Assembly: GCF_002858765.1 (NCBI RefSeq)
Contig: NZ_PJRP01000020.1
Location: 62,001-126,000 of the forward strand
Length of the DNA stretch: 64,000 bases
Direction: 5' to 3'
DNA from: Cupriavidus pauculus
GTDB taxonomy: Bacteria > Pseudomonadota > Gammaproteobacteria > Burkholderiales > Burkholderiaceae
Part shown: positions 32,671 through 41,398 of the stretch, in pieces
How the letters are laid out: each line of letters begins with the position of its first letter
Position numbering within the stretch: position 1 is the first letter of the stretch
Position numbers and translations under genes: made by a program
Notes under the pieces: generated by a model
What the model was told of the DNA's origin: nothing
Databases searched by the model: none
The model's input: only the letters and a program-made list of their open reading frames with translations

Positions 32671-33828
32671 ATGGCCCTCGACGCCGAATCCTTTTCCCTG
32701 CTGCGCGCGTCCGTGCAGCGTTTCATCGATGAGCGCCTGAAGCCGGCCGAAGATACCCTCGAGGAAATCGATGACGTGCCGGCCGACATCGTGGCCGACA
32801 TGAAGGAGATGGGCCTGTTCGGCATCTCCATCCCGGAAAACTACGGTGGTATCGGCCTGTCGATGTCGCAGGAATGCGATGTGGTCTATGACCTCGGCCA
32901 TACGGCATTCGCCTTCCGCTCGGTCTTCGGCACCAACGTGGGCATTGGCTCGCAGGGAATCCTGATGGATGGCACCGAGGAGCAGAAGCAGACCTACCTG
33001 CCCAAGATCGCCAGCGGCGAGCTGGTCATCTCCTTCGCGCTGACCGAGCCGAACGCCGGTTCCGACGCCGCGTCGCTGCAGATGCGTGCGGATCTCGATG
33101 GCGACCACTATGTCATCAACGGCACCAAGCGGTTCATCACCAACGCGCCGCGCGCCGGCGCCTTCACGCTGATGGCCCGCACGGGCGGCCCGGGTGCCTC
33201 GGGCATCTCGTCGTTCATCGTGCCGGCCGACACCCCGGGCATCTCGCTGGGCAAGCCCGACAAGAAAATGGGCCAGCGTGGCACCAAGACGTGCGACGTG
33301 GTACTGGAAAACGTGCGCGTGCCGGCCGCGAATATCATCGGCGGCGTGCCGGGCGTGGGCTTCAAGACGGCCATGAAGGTGCTGGATCGTGGCCGCCTGC
33401 ATATCTCCGCGCTGGCTTGCGGCATGGCGCATCGCCTGATTACCGATGCAGTGGCCTACGCGAAGGAGCGCAAGCAGTTCGGCAAGCCGATTGGCGACTT
33501 CCAGCTGATCCAGGCCATGCTGGCTGACAGCCAGGCCGAACTGTACGCAGGCCTGTCGATGGTGCGCGACTGCGCCCAGCGCTACGACGCCAAGCCGGCC
33601 GGCCAGAGCGACCCCGAAGTGAGCATGCTGGCGTCCTGCACCAAGATGTTCTGTACCGAAATGGTGGGCCGCGTGGCCGATCGCGCCGTGCAGATCCACG
33701 GCGGCGCCGGCTACATCGCCGAATACAAGGCCGAGCGGTTCTACCGCGACGTGCGTCTGCTGCGCCTGTACGAAGGCACCACGCAGATCCAGCAACTGAT
33801 CATCGCCAAGCAGCTGCTGCGCGACTGA
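32671..33828 (+). CDS. Acyl-CoA dehydrogenase
   Basis: A 385-residue flavoprotein of standard length, alpha-beta oxidation of acyl-CoA. The FAD motif is A-L-T-E-P-N-A-G-S-D-A (about residues 120-130), the second F-I-T-N-A-P-R-A-G-A, and the C-terminal signature H-G-G-A-G-Y-I-A-E-Y with R-D-V-R-L-L-R-L-Y-E-G-T-T-Q-I-Q. The first tyrosine of the last segment and the usual Glu/Asp base give no clear substrate; a short- or medium-chain role is likely. GGAGA precedes ATG 32671. A 181-residue unknown gene follows 44 bases later. Confidence 0.93.
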   Translation: MALDAESFSLLRASVQRFIDERLKPAEDTLEEIDDVPADIVADMKEMGLFGISIPENYGGIGLSMSQECDVVYDLGHTAFAFRSVFGTNVGIGSQGILMDGTEEQKQTYLPKIASGELVISFALTEPNAGSDAASLQMRADLDGDHYVINGTKRFITNAPRAGAFTLMARTGGPGASGISSFIVPADTPGISLGKPDKKMGQRGTKTCDVVLENVRVPAANIIGGVPGVGFKTAMKVLDRGRLHISALACGMAHRLITDAVAYAKERKQFGKPIGDFQLIQAMLADSQAELYAGLSMVRDCAQRYDAKPAGQSDPEVSMLASCTKMFCTEMVGRVADRAVQIHGGAGYIAEYKAERFYRDVRLLRLYEGTTQIQQLIIAKQLLRD

Positions 33829-33872
33829 TCCGGCTGACAGCAGCGGACTGAACCGAGGGGATAGGAGACAGG

Positions 33873-34418
33873 ATGAGCAAGATCCAGGTTGCGGCCCCAC
33901 GGGGGGCGGTCGCTGCAGACCACGGCGCGGTGCATCGGCTCCGGGCCGTGGTGGCCACGTATCGCACCACGTTGCAGGCCTATACGCTGGTCGTGTCGGC
34001 CGACATGTTGATGGCCCTGTCGACCGGCCCCGAGCCGGCGCATTCGGCCCGCGACTATCGCGCCCAGGCGCATCTGGACCGTCTGCGCCACGCCGTCCAC
34101 GATTGCGGGCTGGCGCTGCCCAGTGCCATCGTCGTGGCGGTGGCCGGCGGCACCATGCGTTGCGAATGCGACCACCTTTATTCGCTGGACCTCGACCCAC
34201 GGGCAGGCGACAGCCTGATCGTGCTCGATGGCTACGACCGCCTGGCCGAGCTTGCCGATTCCGGGCGCGGCCATATCAAGACGCTGGTCACGGCCGTGCT
34301 TTGCTCCAACGTGACAACCGCTGCCGAACCCGCCATGCCCGCCACGGAAGCCGACTGCGCGCTGATGCACGTGTCGGCGGCCGCGCGCTGGGCCGGCGCC
34401 ACGCGCGTCTGGCAGTAA
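33873..34418 (+). CDS. Unknown protein downstream of acyl-CoA dehydrogenase
   Basis: A 181-residue soluble protein not recognised. A very good ribosome site (GGAGACAGG) precedes the ATG, and it starts 44 bases after the acyl-CoA dehydrogenase, so it is probably co-transcribed. The N-terminal half has two helical heptad-like stretches; the middle contains C-E-C-D-H-L-Y-S-L-D-L-D (about 93-104), and a further cluster of Cys and His near residues 149 to 172. The cysteines could bind metal but no known zinc spacing is clear. It may be a regulator or enzyme accessory for the preceding step. Confidence 0.65.
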   Translation: MSKIQVAAPRGAVAADHGAVHRLRAVVATYRTTLQAYTLVVSADMLMALSTGPEPAHSARDYRAQAHLDRLRHAVHDCGLALPSAIVVAVAGGTMRCECDHLYSLDLDPRAGDSLIVLDGYDRLAELADSGRGHIKTLVTAVLCSNVTTAAEPAMPATEADCALMHVSAAARWAGATRVWQ

Positions 34419-34455
34419 GCCCGTGACGCGCGTGGCGCTACCCCATGATCCGGGC

Positions 34456-34827
34456 TCAGGCCCAGACCGTGTCGACTTCGCGTAGCAGATGGCCCGCCAG
34501 GATGTAGTCGCCAAGGCGCGATGCCTTGGCTTCGAGATCCAGCAATTCCCGGTCGGCCAGCAGGCCCAGGTCGAACTGGCAGTACAGATTGCGCTGCCGG
34601 AACGTGGTCTTGGGCCTGCCCAGCCCTTCCTGCAGGGCTTCGCGTGAGCGGACGGCGATACTTTCCTGTCCGCGGTATTGCACCTTGATGCCGCGCTTCT
34701 CGCCAAGCCGGCCGAGTTCGATGGCGTCCTGCCATCCCGTCTCATAGTCCAGCTCAAGACCAAGCGCCTGCTCCGAGGCCAGAAGCCTGATGGCTTCCGC
34801 CTTGCTGCCAGCTCGCACAATTGACAT
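34456..34827 (-). CDS. Unknown 123-aa protein under LexA (SOS) control
   Basis: A soluble 123-residue protein not recognised. It has GAGGTGTGG in front of ATG 34827, no signal peptide or membrane segment, and mixed charged and Leu-rich helices, with a C-terminal pattern R-N-L-Y-C-Q-F-D-L-G-L-L-A and A-S-R-L-G-D-Y-I-L-A-G-H-L-L. Upstream is a canonical LexA box overlapping a good sigma70 promoter, so it should be induced by DNA damage. No toxin, nuclease or recombination motif is visible. It converges with the unknown gene at 33873, 37 bases apart. Confidence 0.7.
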   Translation of the reverse strand: MSIVRAGSKAEAIRLLASEQALGLELDYETGWQDAIELGRLGEKRGIKVQYRGQESIAVRSREALQEGLGRPKTTFRQRNLYCQFDLGLLADRELLDLEAKASRLGDYILAGHLLREVDTVWA

Positions 34828-34851
34828 CCACACCTCAAGCGTCAAGAAAGA

Positions 34852-34867
34852 CTGTATAAATATACAG
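34852..34867. promoter_or_regulatory. LexA box (SOS operator)
   Basis: CTGT-ATAAATAT-ACAG, exactly the CTGT-N8-ACAG palindrome of the E. coli-type SOS box, with an all-AT centre as in the strongest sites. It overlaps the -10 element of the promoter and lies 25 bases before the unknown gene's ATG. Confidence 0.85.
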
Positions 34868-34887
34868 TGTCCGGGCCATTGTCTCAA
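34859..34887 (-). promoter_or_regulatory. Sigma70 promoter of the LexA-controlled gene
   Basis: Minus strand TTGAGA (34887-34882), 17 bases, TATATT (34864-34859). The -10 hexamer lies inside the LexA box, so LexA would block polymerase. Confidence 0.75.
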
Positions 34888-34936
34888 GGTCCTGGGCGGC
34901 TCAAAGGGCGCATACGAATCAAGTGGCGCCAAGGTC

Positions 34937-37801
34937 TCAAGGCTTGCTGGCGTCCGGCGGTGCCGCGGCTGCCGGTGTCGCGGGCTCGGCAGGAACCGCC
35001 GCAGGCGCCGTCGGGCCGGCGCCGAAATCGCCGGCGAATGCCTGCGTCAGCATCGCCGGACCCAGGTAGCGCCGGATCGCGGCATTGACGGCGGCGGGCG
35101 TGGCCGTGCGGATGCCTTCCTCGATGGCCGCCGTGTGCGCCATGGTCCGGCCCAGGTACGCCTGGTTGGCCAGCGTGCCGGCCAATGCGCCGTCGCGCGT
35201 GCGGCTGACCATGCCCTGCTGCAGCAGGCCACTGACGGCTTCGGCCAGTTCGCTGGCCGTGACGCCGTCGCGGATAAAGCGGGCCATTTCTTCATCGACG
35301 GCCTTGCGCAGGCGCGGCAGGTTCTGCGGGGCATAGGCCGCCCACAGCCCGAACCGGCCCGCGCGATCCAGCGCGCCAATCGACAGCGAGCTGGACACCC
35401 CATAGCTGATACCGTCGAGCTGCCGCAGGCGGTCGGCCAGCCGGCTGCGCATGCCGGTGCCGCCGAACACGCGGCTCGCGATCAGCATCAGCGGGTAGTC
35501 GGGCGAGTCGCTGACCAAATCCACAGGCTGCGAGGCCAGATAGACCGCATTGGCCTTGCCCGGCGTATCGAGCGTGAATTCGGTGGCGGGAATTGCCACG
35601 AACGGCCGGTCCACCCGCTCGAAAGGCACCTGGGCACGCCAGTCGCCGAACAGGAAGCCGGCCTGCCGGACCGCGTCGTTGACATCGAAATCGCCAACAA
35701 TCGCTAGTTGCGCACGCTCCGCGCCATAAAACCGCGCATGGAAATCCCGCAGGTCCGTTATCGATATGGCGCGCAGGTCGGCCACGCTTTCGTCAAACGT
35801 CGGCGTGTAGCGCGGGTCGCCGGGCGGGTACGGATTGCCGTGGCGCCCCAGGGCATTCGGCGCCAGTGCATTGGGTTGCTTACGCTGGCTTTCGATGCCG
35901 GCGATGCTGCTGGCCCGCAACGTCTCCAGTTCATTGCCAGGGAAGGTTGGCATGCGCAGCACGGTGCGCAGCAGCGCCAGCAGGTCGGGCAGGTATTCGC
36001 GCCGCGTGTCGAAGCGGACGGTCAGCCGTTCGTCGCCGCCGGAGATCGACACGTTGGCTTTCAGCGCTTCAAGGCGGTCGGCAATCTGTTGCCGGGTGAA
36101 CGCACCGGCGCCGCGGTCGAGCATGGCGCCGGTCAGCGACCCCACCAGGTTCTTGCCCTGTAACGCCTGCAGGTTGCCAATGCGCAGGATCAGCGTGCCA
36201 TTGACGGCGCCGCCGCGCGTGGGCTTGGACAACAACGCGAGCTGCATGCCATTGGGCAGCGTCTGCCGCACGGTATGGGCGTCGATGTTGGCGGGGCTCG
36301 GATCGAAGGCGGCCACCGCCTGCGCCGCCGGCTTGCCCGTATAGTGCTGCGTCAACGTGGCCAGGTCCGGTGCGGCCGGGATGGCGGCCAGTTGTGGCTT
36401 GTCCCCCGGCACGAATTCGCCGACCGTGCGGTTGGCGGGGCGGAAGTAGTTTTCGGCCACGCGCTGCACGTCGGCCCGCGTGGTGGTCTCTACGCGGTCG
36501 CGGTTGATGAAGAACAGCCGCCAGTCGCCCTTGGCGATGGCCCCGGACAACGCCACACCGTAGGCCGCCGGATCGTTCAGCGTTTTTTCATAGGCATTGC
36601 GCAGCCGCACGCGGGCGCGCTCGATTTCCTCGTCGGTGACCGGCTGCGTCGCGACGCCCTCCACGGTGGCGATCAGCGCATCGCGCACTGGCTCGATCGG
36701 GCGGTTCTTGCTGGTGCCCGCCGCAAACTGGATGACGCCGGGGTCCTTCATCGACGTGAAGAACGACCCCTGCCACGCCGCCTTGCGGGTGTCCACCAGG
36801 CTGCGTTCGAGCCGGCCGCCCGGCGTGTCCGCCAGGATGACCGCCAGCATGTCCAGCGCGGTGATGTCGGGGTGCGCGCCCGGTGCCACGTGGTACATCG
36901 CCGACACGATGCTGCTGTCGCCAGGGCGCACCAGCGTCAGTTCGCGCGCGCCTTCCTGGGCCGGCTCGACGGTGTATTCGGACGGCAGCACGCGCGTCGG
37001 ACGCGGAATCGGGCCAAAGGCCTGTTCGATCCGCGCGAGCGTGCGCGCCGCGTCGAACTGCCCGGTGACTACCAGCACGGCGTTGTCGGGCTGGTAGTAG
37101 CGGCGATAGAACGCCTGCAGATTGTCGATGCCCACGCGCTCCACGTCGCTGCGCGCGCCGATGACGGCCTTGCTGTAGTTGTGCCAGCGGTAGGCGGCCG
37201 CGTACATCTGCTGCTGCAGCATGCGCATGGGATTGTTCTCGCCAATCTCCATTTCGTTGCGCACCACGGTCATTTCGCTGTCCAGGTCCTTGCGCGCCAC
37301 GAAGCTGTTGACCATGCGGTCGGCCTCCATGCGCAGCGCCCAGTCGAGGTTGTCATCGCTGGCCGCGAAGGTCTCGAAGAAATTGGTACGGTCCTGGTTC
37401 GTGGTGCCGTTGTACTGCATGCCGCGCCGTGCGAACTCGGTCGGAATGGTCTTGCCCGGCAGCGACGGCGTGCCCTTGAACAGCAGGTGTTCCAGCAGGT
37501 GCGCCATGCCCGTTTCGCCGTAGTTCTCATGGCGGCTGCCCACCAGGTAGGTCATGTTGACCGTGGTGGTGGGCTGCGCATCGTCGGGTGCCAGCAGGAT
37601 GCGCAGGCCGTTGGGCAGCCGGTATTCGGTGATGCCTTCCACGGTGGTGACCGGCGTGGCGCGCGCCACTGGCGCGGCGGACGGCGGTGCCGTCAGCGGA
37701 CCGGTGCGCGCCGCCTGGGCAGCAGGGATAGTCAGGCCGCATACGATGGCCAGGGCAATACCGGCAATATGGGTCAGGCCGACAACGGGACGACGGTTCA
37801 T
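34937..37801 (-). CDS. Periplasmic M16 family zinc peptidase (two-domain)
   Basis: A 954-residue exported metallopeptidase. The signal peptide ends near A-Q-A (about residue 27). The first domain has the inverted zinc motif H-L-L-E-H (about residue 97-101) followed by the distal E of the E-x6-E pattern (N-E-M-E-I-G), the second an inactive M16 fold; together this is the pitrilysin-like 'two-repeat' build. The C-terminus has an Ala/Pro-rich stretch. Family members degrade small proteins or peptides in the periplasm. It starts divergently from the alkylation repair gene, and its 3' end lies near the LexA promoter. Confidence 0.92.
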   Translation of the reverse strand: MNRRPVVGLTHIAGIALAIVCGLTIPAAQAARTGPLTAPPSAAPVARATPVTTVEGITEYRLPNGLRILLAPDDAQPTTTVNMTYLVGSRHENYGETGMAHLLEHLLFKGTPSLPGKTIPTEFARRGMQYNGTTNQDRTNFFETFAASDDNLDWALRMEADRMVNSFVARKDLDSEMTVVRNEMEIGENNPMRMLQQQMYAAAYRWHNYSKAVIGARSDVERVGIDNLQAFYRRYYQPDNAVLVVTGQFDAARTLARIEQAFGPIPRPTRVLPSEYTVEPAQEGARELTLVRPGDSSIVSAMYHVAPGAHPDITALDMLAVILADTPGGRLERSLVDTRKAAWQGSFFTSMKDPGVIQFAAGTSKNRPIEPVRDALIATVEGVATQPVTDEEIERARVRLRNAYEKTLNDPAAYGVALSGAIAKGDWRLFFINRDRVETTTRADVQRVAENYFRPANRTVGEFVPGDKPQLAAIPAAPDLATLTQHYTGKPAAQAVAAFDPSPANIDAHTVRQTLPNGMQLALLSKPTRGGAVNGTLILRIGNLQALQGKNLVGSLTGAMLDRGAGAFTRQQIADRLEALKANVSISGGDERLTVRFDTRREYLPDLLALLRTVLRMPTFPGNELETLRASSIAGIESQRKQPNALAPNALGRHGNPYPPGDPRYTPTFDESVADLRAISITDLRDFHARFYGAERAQLAIVGDFDVNDAVRQAGFLFGDWRAQVPFERVDRPFVAIPATEFTLDTPGKANAVYLASQPVDLVSDSPDYPLMLIASRVFGGTGMRSRLADRLRQLDGISYGVSSSLSIGALDRAGRFGLWAAYAPQNLPRLRKAVDEEMARFIRDGVTASELAEAVSGLLQQGMVSRTRDGALAGTLANQAYLGRTMAHTAAIEEGIRTATPAAVNAAIRRYLGPAMLTQAFAGDFGAGPTAPAAVPAEPATPAAAAPPDASKP

Positions 37802-37989
37802 GCAAACTCCAGAGGCGGCACGCAACGCCGCGGGTGAGCAGATTCTAGCCCCAGCGGCGTGCCATGCAACGCGGGCGACCGCACTTTCAGAATCGTGGGC
37901 AAAGTACGTCGTAGTTCATTCAAAACGACTTCAGGAGAATGTCCGATTCCAGCGCATTCGAGACGCCGCTCTGGCGTAGGATGCATGCC

Positions 37990-39552
37990 ATGGAACTCGA
38001 TCCCGACACCTGCTACAAGGCCGTGGCATCACACGACCGCCGCTTCGACGGACGCTTCTTCGTAGGCGTGTCGTCCACGGGCGTGTATTGCCGGCCGATC
38101 TGCGCGGTGCGCACGCCGAAGCGCGAAAACTGCACGTTCTACGAATCCGCCGCGGCAGCGGAAAAGCATGGCTTCCGGCCGTGCCTGCGCTGCCGGCCGG
38201 AACTGGCGCCGGGGCATGGCCTGGCCGATATTTCCGGACGGCTGGCGCAGGCCGCGGCCACGCTGATCGACGAGGGCTTCATGGCCGGCGCCGGCGTGGC
38301 GCAACTGGCCGCGCGGATCGGCGTGACGGAGCGTCACCTGCGCCGGCTGTTCGACGCCGAGTTCGGCGTGTCGGTGCATGAGTACGCGCAGACGCAGAAG
38401 CTGCTGCTTGCCAAGCGCCTGTTGACCGATACCGTGCTGCCCGTGACCGAAGTGGCGCTGGCGGCCGGGTTCGGCAGCGTGCGCCGCTTCAACGATGTGC
38501 TCAAGGAGCGGTATGGCCTGACGCCGCTGGCCATGCGCAAGCGCGCGGCCGATGGCATGGCAGATCGGCTAGTTTTCGAGCTGGGATACCGGCCACCGCT
38601 GGCCTGGGCGGAGTGGCTCCGCTTCCTGGCCGTGCGGGAGGTGGACGGGATCGACCAATGCCACGCTGGCGTCTACACGCGCAGCATCGCGATCGAGGCT
38701 GGCGGCCACCGGCATCTGGGCTGGGTGCGGCTGGAACATGTGCCCAAGCGCACGGTGGTGCGGGTGACGTTGTCCGGCTCGCTGGCGCACGTGATTCCGC
38801 AGGCCCTGGGCAAGGTGCGCCGTCTGTGCGATCTGGGCTGCCGGCCCGACATCGTCGACGCCCACCTGGGCGAACTGGCGGCGGGCACGCCGGGCATGCG
38901 CCTGCCGGGCACGTTCGACGGGCTGGAAATCGCGGTGCGGGCCATCGTCGGGCAGGTGATTTCGGTGGTGCAGGCGCGCCGCATCCTGGCGCGGCTGGTG
39001 CGCATCGCCGGCGAACCATTGCCGGCGCAGGCATTGGCCGGTCTGGTGAATCCGGTCGATGCCAGCCAGGCGGCGCCCGTGACCCATGCCTTTCCGACCG
39101 CCCAGGCACTGGCCGCGCTGCCCGATTCCGATTACCAGGCGGCCGGCGTGTCGGTGCCGAAGATCCGCGCGATCCGGGCGCTGGCGCGGCAGGTGGCGGC
39201 CGGGGAGATCCGGCTCGACCCGCACGCGGCGCCCGAAGACACCGTGGCGCGGCTGTGCGAGATCGACGGCATTGGCGACTGGACGGCGCAATACGTGGCC
39301 ATGCGGGCGCTGGGCTGGCCCGATGCCTTCCCGGGCACCGACTACGCCCTGCGCAAGGTGCTGGACGTCAGCACCGTACGGGCGATGCAGGCCAGGACGG
39401 CGCAATGGGCGCCGTGGCGCGCCTACGCGGCGATCCACCTGTGGCATCGCTACGAGGAAATCAAGGACGGTGCGCTGGCGCCAGGCGCCGGCGGCGACAG
39501 CATCGACATCAAGGACAGCAACATCAAGAACAGCGAGGAAGAAGCAGCATGA
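37990..39552 (+). CDS. Ada-AlkA fusion: methylation regulator and 3-methyladenine DNA glycosylase
   Basis: About 520 residues. The N-terminal Ada zinc domain (Y-C-R-P-I-C near residue 31, then N-C-T-F-Y and C-L-R-C-R-P) accepts methyl groups from DNA phosphotriesters; an AraC-type helix-turn-helix pair follows (about 85-185); then an AlkA N-terminal domain and the HhH-GPD glycosylase (I-D-G-I-G-D-W-T-A-Q-Y near 425 and catalytic Asp in P-G-T-D near 450). It lacks the O6-methylguanine domain, which is the separate gene downstream. ATGs at 37939, 37981 and 37990 all fit; 37990 matches the usual Ada start. The 3' end overlaps ogt by four bases. Confidence 0.92.
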   Translation: MELDPDTCYKAVASHDRRFDGRFFVGVSSTGVYCRPICAVRTPKRENCTFYESAAAAEKHGFRPCLRCRPELAPGHGLADISGRLAQAAATLIDEGFMAGAGVAQLAARIGVTERHLRRLFDAEFGVSVHEYAQTQKLLLAKRLLTDTVLPVTEVALAAGFGSVRRFNDVLKERYGLTPLAMRKRAADGMADRLVFELGYRPPLAWAEWLRFLAVREVDGIDQCHAGVYTRSIAIEAGGHRHLGWVRLEHVPKRTVVRVTLSGSLAHVIPQALGKVRRLCDLGCRPDIVDAHLGELAAGTPGMRLPGTFDGLEIAVRAIVGQVISVVQARRILARLVRIAGEPLPAQALAGLVNPVDASQAAPVTHAFPTAQALAALPDSDYQAAGVSVPKIRAIRALARQVAAGEIRLDPHAAPEDTVARLCEIDGIGDWTAQYVAMRALGWPDAFPGTDYALRKVLDVSTVRAMQARTAQWAPWRAYAAIHLWHRYEEIKDGALAPGAGGDSIDIKDSNIKNSEEEAA

Positions 39553-40100
39553 ACAGCTATCTGATCATCGACAGCCCGCTGGGCAACATCCTGCTGCGGG
39601 CGCAAGACGGCCTGCTGACGGGCGTGTTCTTCGCGGGGCAGAAGTACTACCCCAGCCAAACCCGCGCCACGGCGCCGGAATCCGACGCCGACGCACGCGT
39701 GCTGGCGCAGGCGGCGCAAGAACTCGACGCCTACTTCGACGGCAGGCTGCACACGTTCACCGTGCCGATCCGGTTTGCCGGCAGTGCGTTCCAGCAACGC
39801 ATCTGGCAGGCCCTGTGCGACATCGAATTTGGAGAAACGTCGACGTACGGGCAACTGGGCGCCGGCCTGGGCCTGCCGCCGAGCCATTCGCGTGCGGTGG
39901 GTGGGGCGGTGGGACGCAATCCGCTATCGGTCATCGTGCCGTGCCATCGCGTGCTGGGCGCGTCGGGGGCGCTGACCGGGTACGCGGGCGGGGTCGACCG
40001 CAAGCGCGCGCTACTGGGTCTGGAGGGTGTGCTGCAAGCCGGGGACGTGGATGGCCCCGGTCACGCGCAGGCGGGCCAGGCCGCATTGGCGCTGTATTGA
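39549..40100 (+). CDS. ogt: Methylated-DNA-protein cysteine methyltransferase
   Basis: A 183-residue suicide enzyme that removes O6-alkyl groups from guanine. The active-site P-C-H-R-V (about residues 128-132) and the N-Q-R/F-Q-Q-R-I-W helix-turn-helix with the arginine finger region R-A-V-G-G-A-V-G-R-N-P are present. It overlaps the ada-alkA stop by ATGA and so is translated together, forming an alkylation repair pair. A C-terminal stretch of about 35 Gly/Ala-rich residues is longer than in E. coli Ogt (171). Confidence 0.93.
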   Translation: MNSYLIIDSPLGNILLRAQDGLLTGVFFAGQKYYPSQTRATAPESDADARVLAQAAQELDAYFDGRLHTFTVPIRFAGSAFQQRIWQALCDIEFGETSTYGQLGAGLGLPPSHSRAVGGAVGRNPLSVIVPCHRVLGASGALTGYAGGVDRKRALLGLEGVLQAGDVDGPGHAQAGQAALALY

Positions 40101-40114
40101 TCGGTGCCTGAGCG

Positions 40115-40663
40115 GTGCCGCGGCTTTTCATCGCGATCGACACGCCGGCCGCGCTGGCAGACGCGTTGCTGCAAACCCTGCCCGCCCATCGCGATATCCG
40201 GCCCACGCCCACCGCGCAGCTGCACCTGACACTGCGCTTTCTGGGCGAATGCGATGCGGCGGCCATAGCGGCCATTGCGCAGGCGCTGCATGCCGTGGCT
40301 GCCCGGCCCCTGGTGCTGCAGGTCAGTGGCGTGGGCCGGTTTCGGGGCCGTCAGGGTTCGATACTCTGGGCCGGACTGGCCGAATCGGCGCCCTTGCAGG
40401 GTCTGGTCGATGCAGTGAGCGCGGCGCTCGACACCCTGGGCATCGCGCCTGACCCGCGTCGCTTTCGGCCGCATCTGACCCTGGCGCGCTGCCGTCCGGG
40501 GGCGCCCGAGCCCCTTTTGCGCGATTGGCTTGGCGCATTCCGCGATCTGGCGCCGCCGCCATGGCAAGTCGACCGATTCCTGCTCTACGAGAGCGTTCTT
40601 GGCCCGGAAGGTGCGCAGCACGCCGTGCGCGACACCTATCGGGCGATCAGCCCAGATTGCTGA
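40115..40663 (+). CDS. thpR: RNA 2',3'-cyclic phosphodiesterase (ThpR family)
   Basis: A 182-residue 2H phosphoesterase with two H-x-T-x motifs: H-L-T-L near residue 37 and H-L-T-L near 126, the catalytic pair that hydrolyses 2',3'-cyclic phosphates. The start is a GTG at 40115, 14 bases after the ogt stop. The 3' end overlaps the end of the converging LysE gene by 17 bases. Likely co-transcribed with ada-alkA and ogt, although a link between these functions is not established. Confidence 0.9.
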   Translation: MPRLFIAIDTPAALADALLQTLPAHRDIRPTPTAQLHLTLRFLGECDAAAIAAIAQALHAVAARPLVLQVSGVGRFRGRQGSILWAGLAESAPLQGLVDAVSAALDTLGIAPDPRRFRPHLTLARCRPGAPEPLLRDWLGAFRDLAPPPWQVDRFLLYESVLGPEGAQHAVRDTYRAISPDC

Positions 40664-41270
40664 CGCCCAGCGCAACCCCAAGCCCGCACAACGTCGTACC
40701 GATGACCCGGTCCAGCAGCCGCTGGCGTCGCAGCAGGGCCGCGCGCAGCGTCGGGGATCCGAAGCACCACGCGACGATGCCGAACCAGACCAGGTGCACC
40801 AGCGACATGAACAAGCCATAGCCGAACTGGGCCGCCAGCGGCGTATGGGGGCTGACCACCTGCGTGTAGGTGCTGACCACGAACAGCGTGGTCTTCGGGT
40901 TCAGCGCGTTGGTCAGAAAGCCCATGCGGCAGGCCGCCGCACCGGAAATGGCCGGCGCGGCCGTGGTATCCACACTGACCGCCGTGCGGTTGCGCAGCGT
41001 CTGGAGGCCGATCCACACCAGATAGCCGGCGCCGAGCAGCTTGATGACCGACAACACCCCATGGGCATGGGCGATCAGCAGCGACACGCCGAACATCGTA
41101 TAGGCCACATGCACCTGCACGCCCAGGGCGATGCCCAGCGCGCACAGCAGCCCGGTGCGCCGGCCGAACAGATAGCTGTTGCGGGTGACCATGGCGAAAT
41201 CCGGCCCCGGACTGATGACGGCCAGGACGGTGATGGTGGCGACGGCGGCCAGTTCGGTGAGCGGGGTCAT
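40647..41270 (-). CDS. LysE family exporter
   Basis: A 207-residue inner-membrane exporter of the LysE/RhtB family with five or six hydrophobic segments. The N-terminal signature V-I-S-P-G-P-D-F-A-M-V-T (about residues 19-30) and the following N-S-Y-L-F-G-R-R-T-G with G-L-L-C-A-L-G are clear, as is L-T-N-A-L-N-P-K-T near mid-protein. Probably exports an amino acid or homoserine-type compound. Divergent from the GcvA-like LysR gene 128 bases away, the usual arrangement for a regulated exporter. Confidence 0.93.
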   Translation of the reverse strand: MTPLTELAAVATITVLAVISPGPDFAMVTRNSYLFGRRTGLLCALGIALGVQVHVAYTMFGVSLLIAHAHGVLSVIKLLGAGYLVWIGLQTLRNRTAVSVDTTAAPAISGAAACRMGFLTNALNPKTTLFVVSTYTQVVSPHTPLAAQFGYGLFMSLVHLVWFGIVAWCFGSPTLRAALLRRQRLLDRVIGTTLCGLGVALGVSNLG

Positions 41271-41334
41271 TTCTGGTCAGTTTTCGTTGCGGAAGAGGGT
41301 GGCCGGGCTTTGTTGGCTGGCGCCATTCTGTCTC

Positions 41335-41350
41335 GCAGAAACGGGTACGC
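41335..41350 (+). repeat. Dispersed 16-bp motif, copy C
   Basis: GCAGAAACGGGTACGC, identical to copy B. It lies in the divergent space between lysE and the LysR gene, just before a -10-like TTATACT. Confidence 0.5.
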
Positions 41351-41398
41351 AAAGCGATTTATACTGGCGTAATTCCGTGATAAAAACTGACTGATCGC

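Noticed and set aside
32611..34200. Minus-strand 529-codon frame over the acyl-CoA dehydrogenase
   Set aside because: Shadow frame; repetitive His/Gln/Arg composition, no family.
33873..34827. Toxin-antitoxin pair
   Set aside because: The unknown gene and the LexA-controlled gene are convergent with separate promoters and lack known toxin or antitoxin features, so pairing is not supported.
36275..37837. Plus-strand 520-codon frame inside the M16 peptidase gene
   Set aside because: Shadow frame of a clear peptidase.
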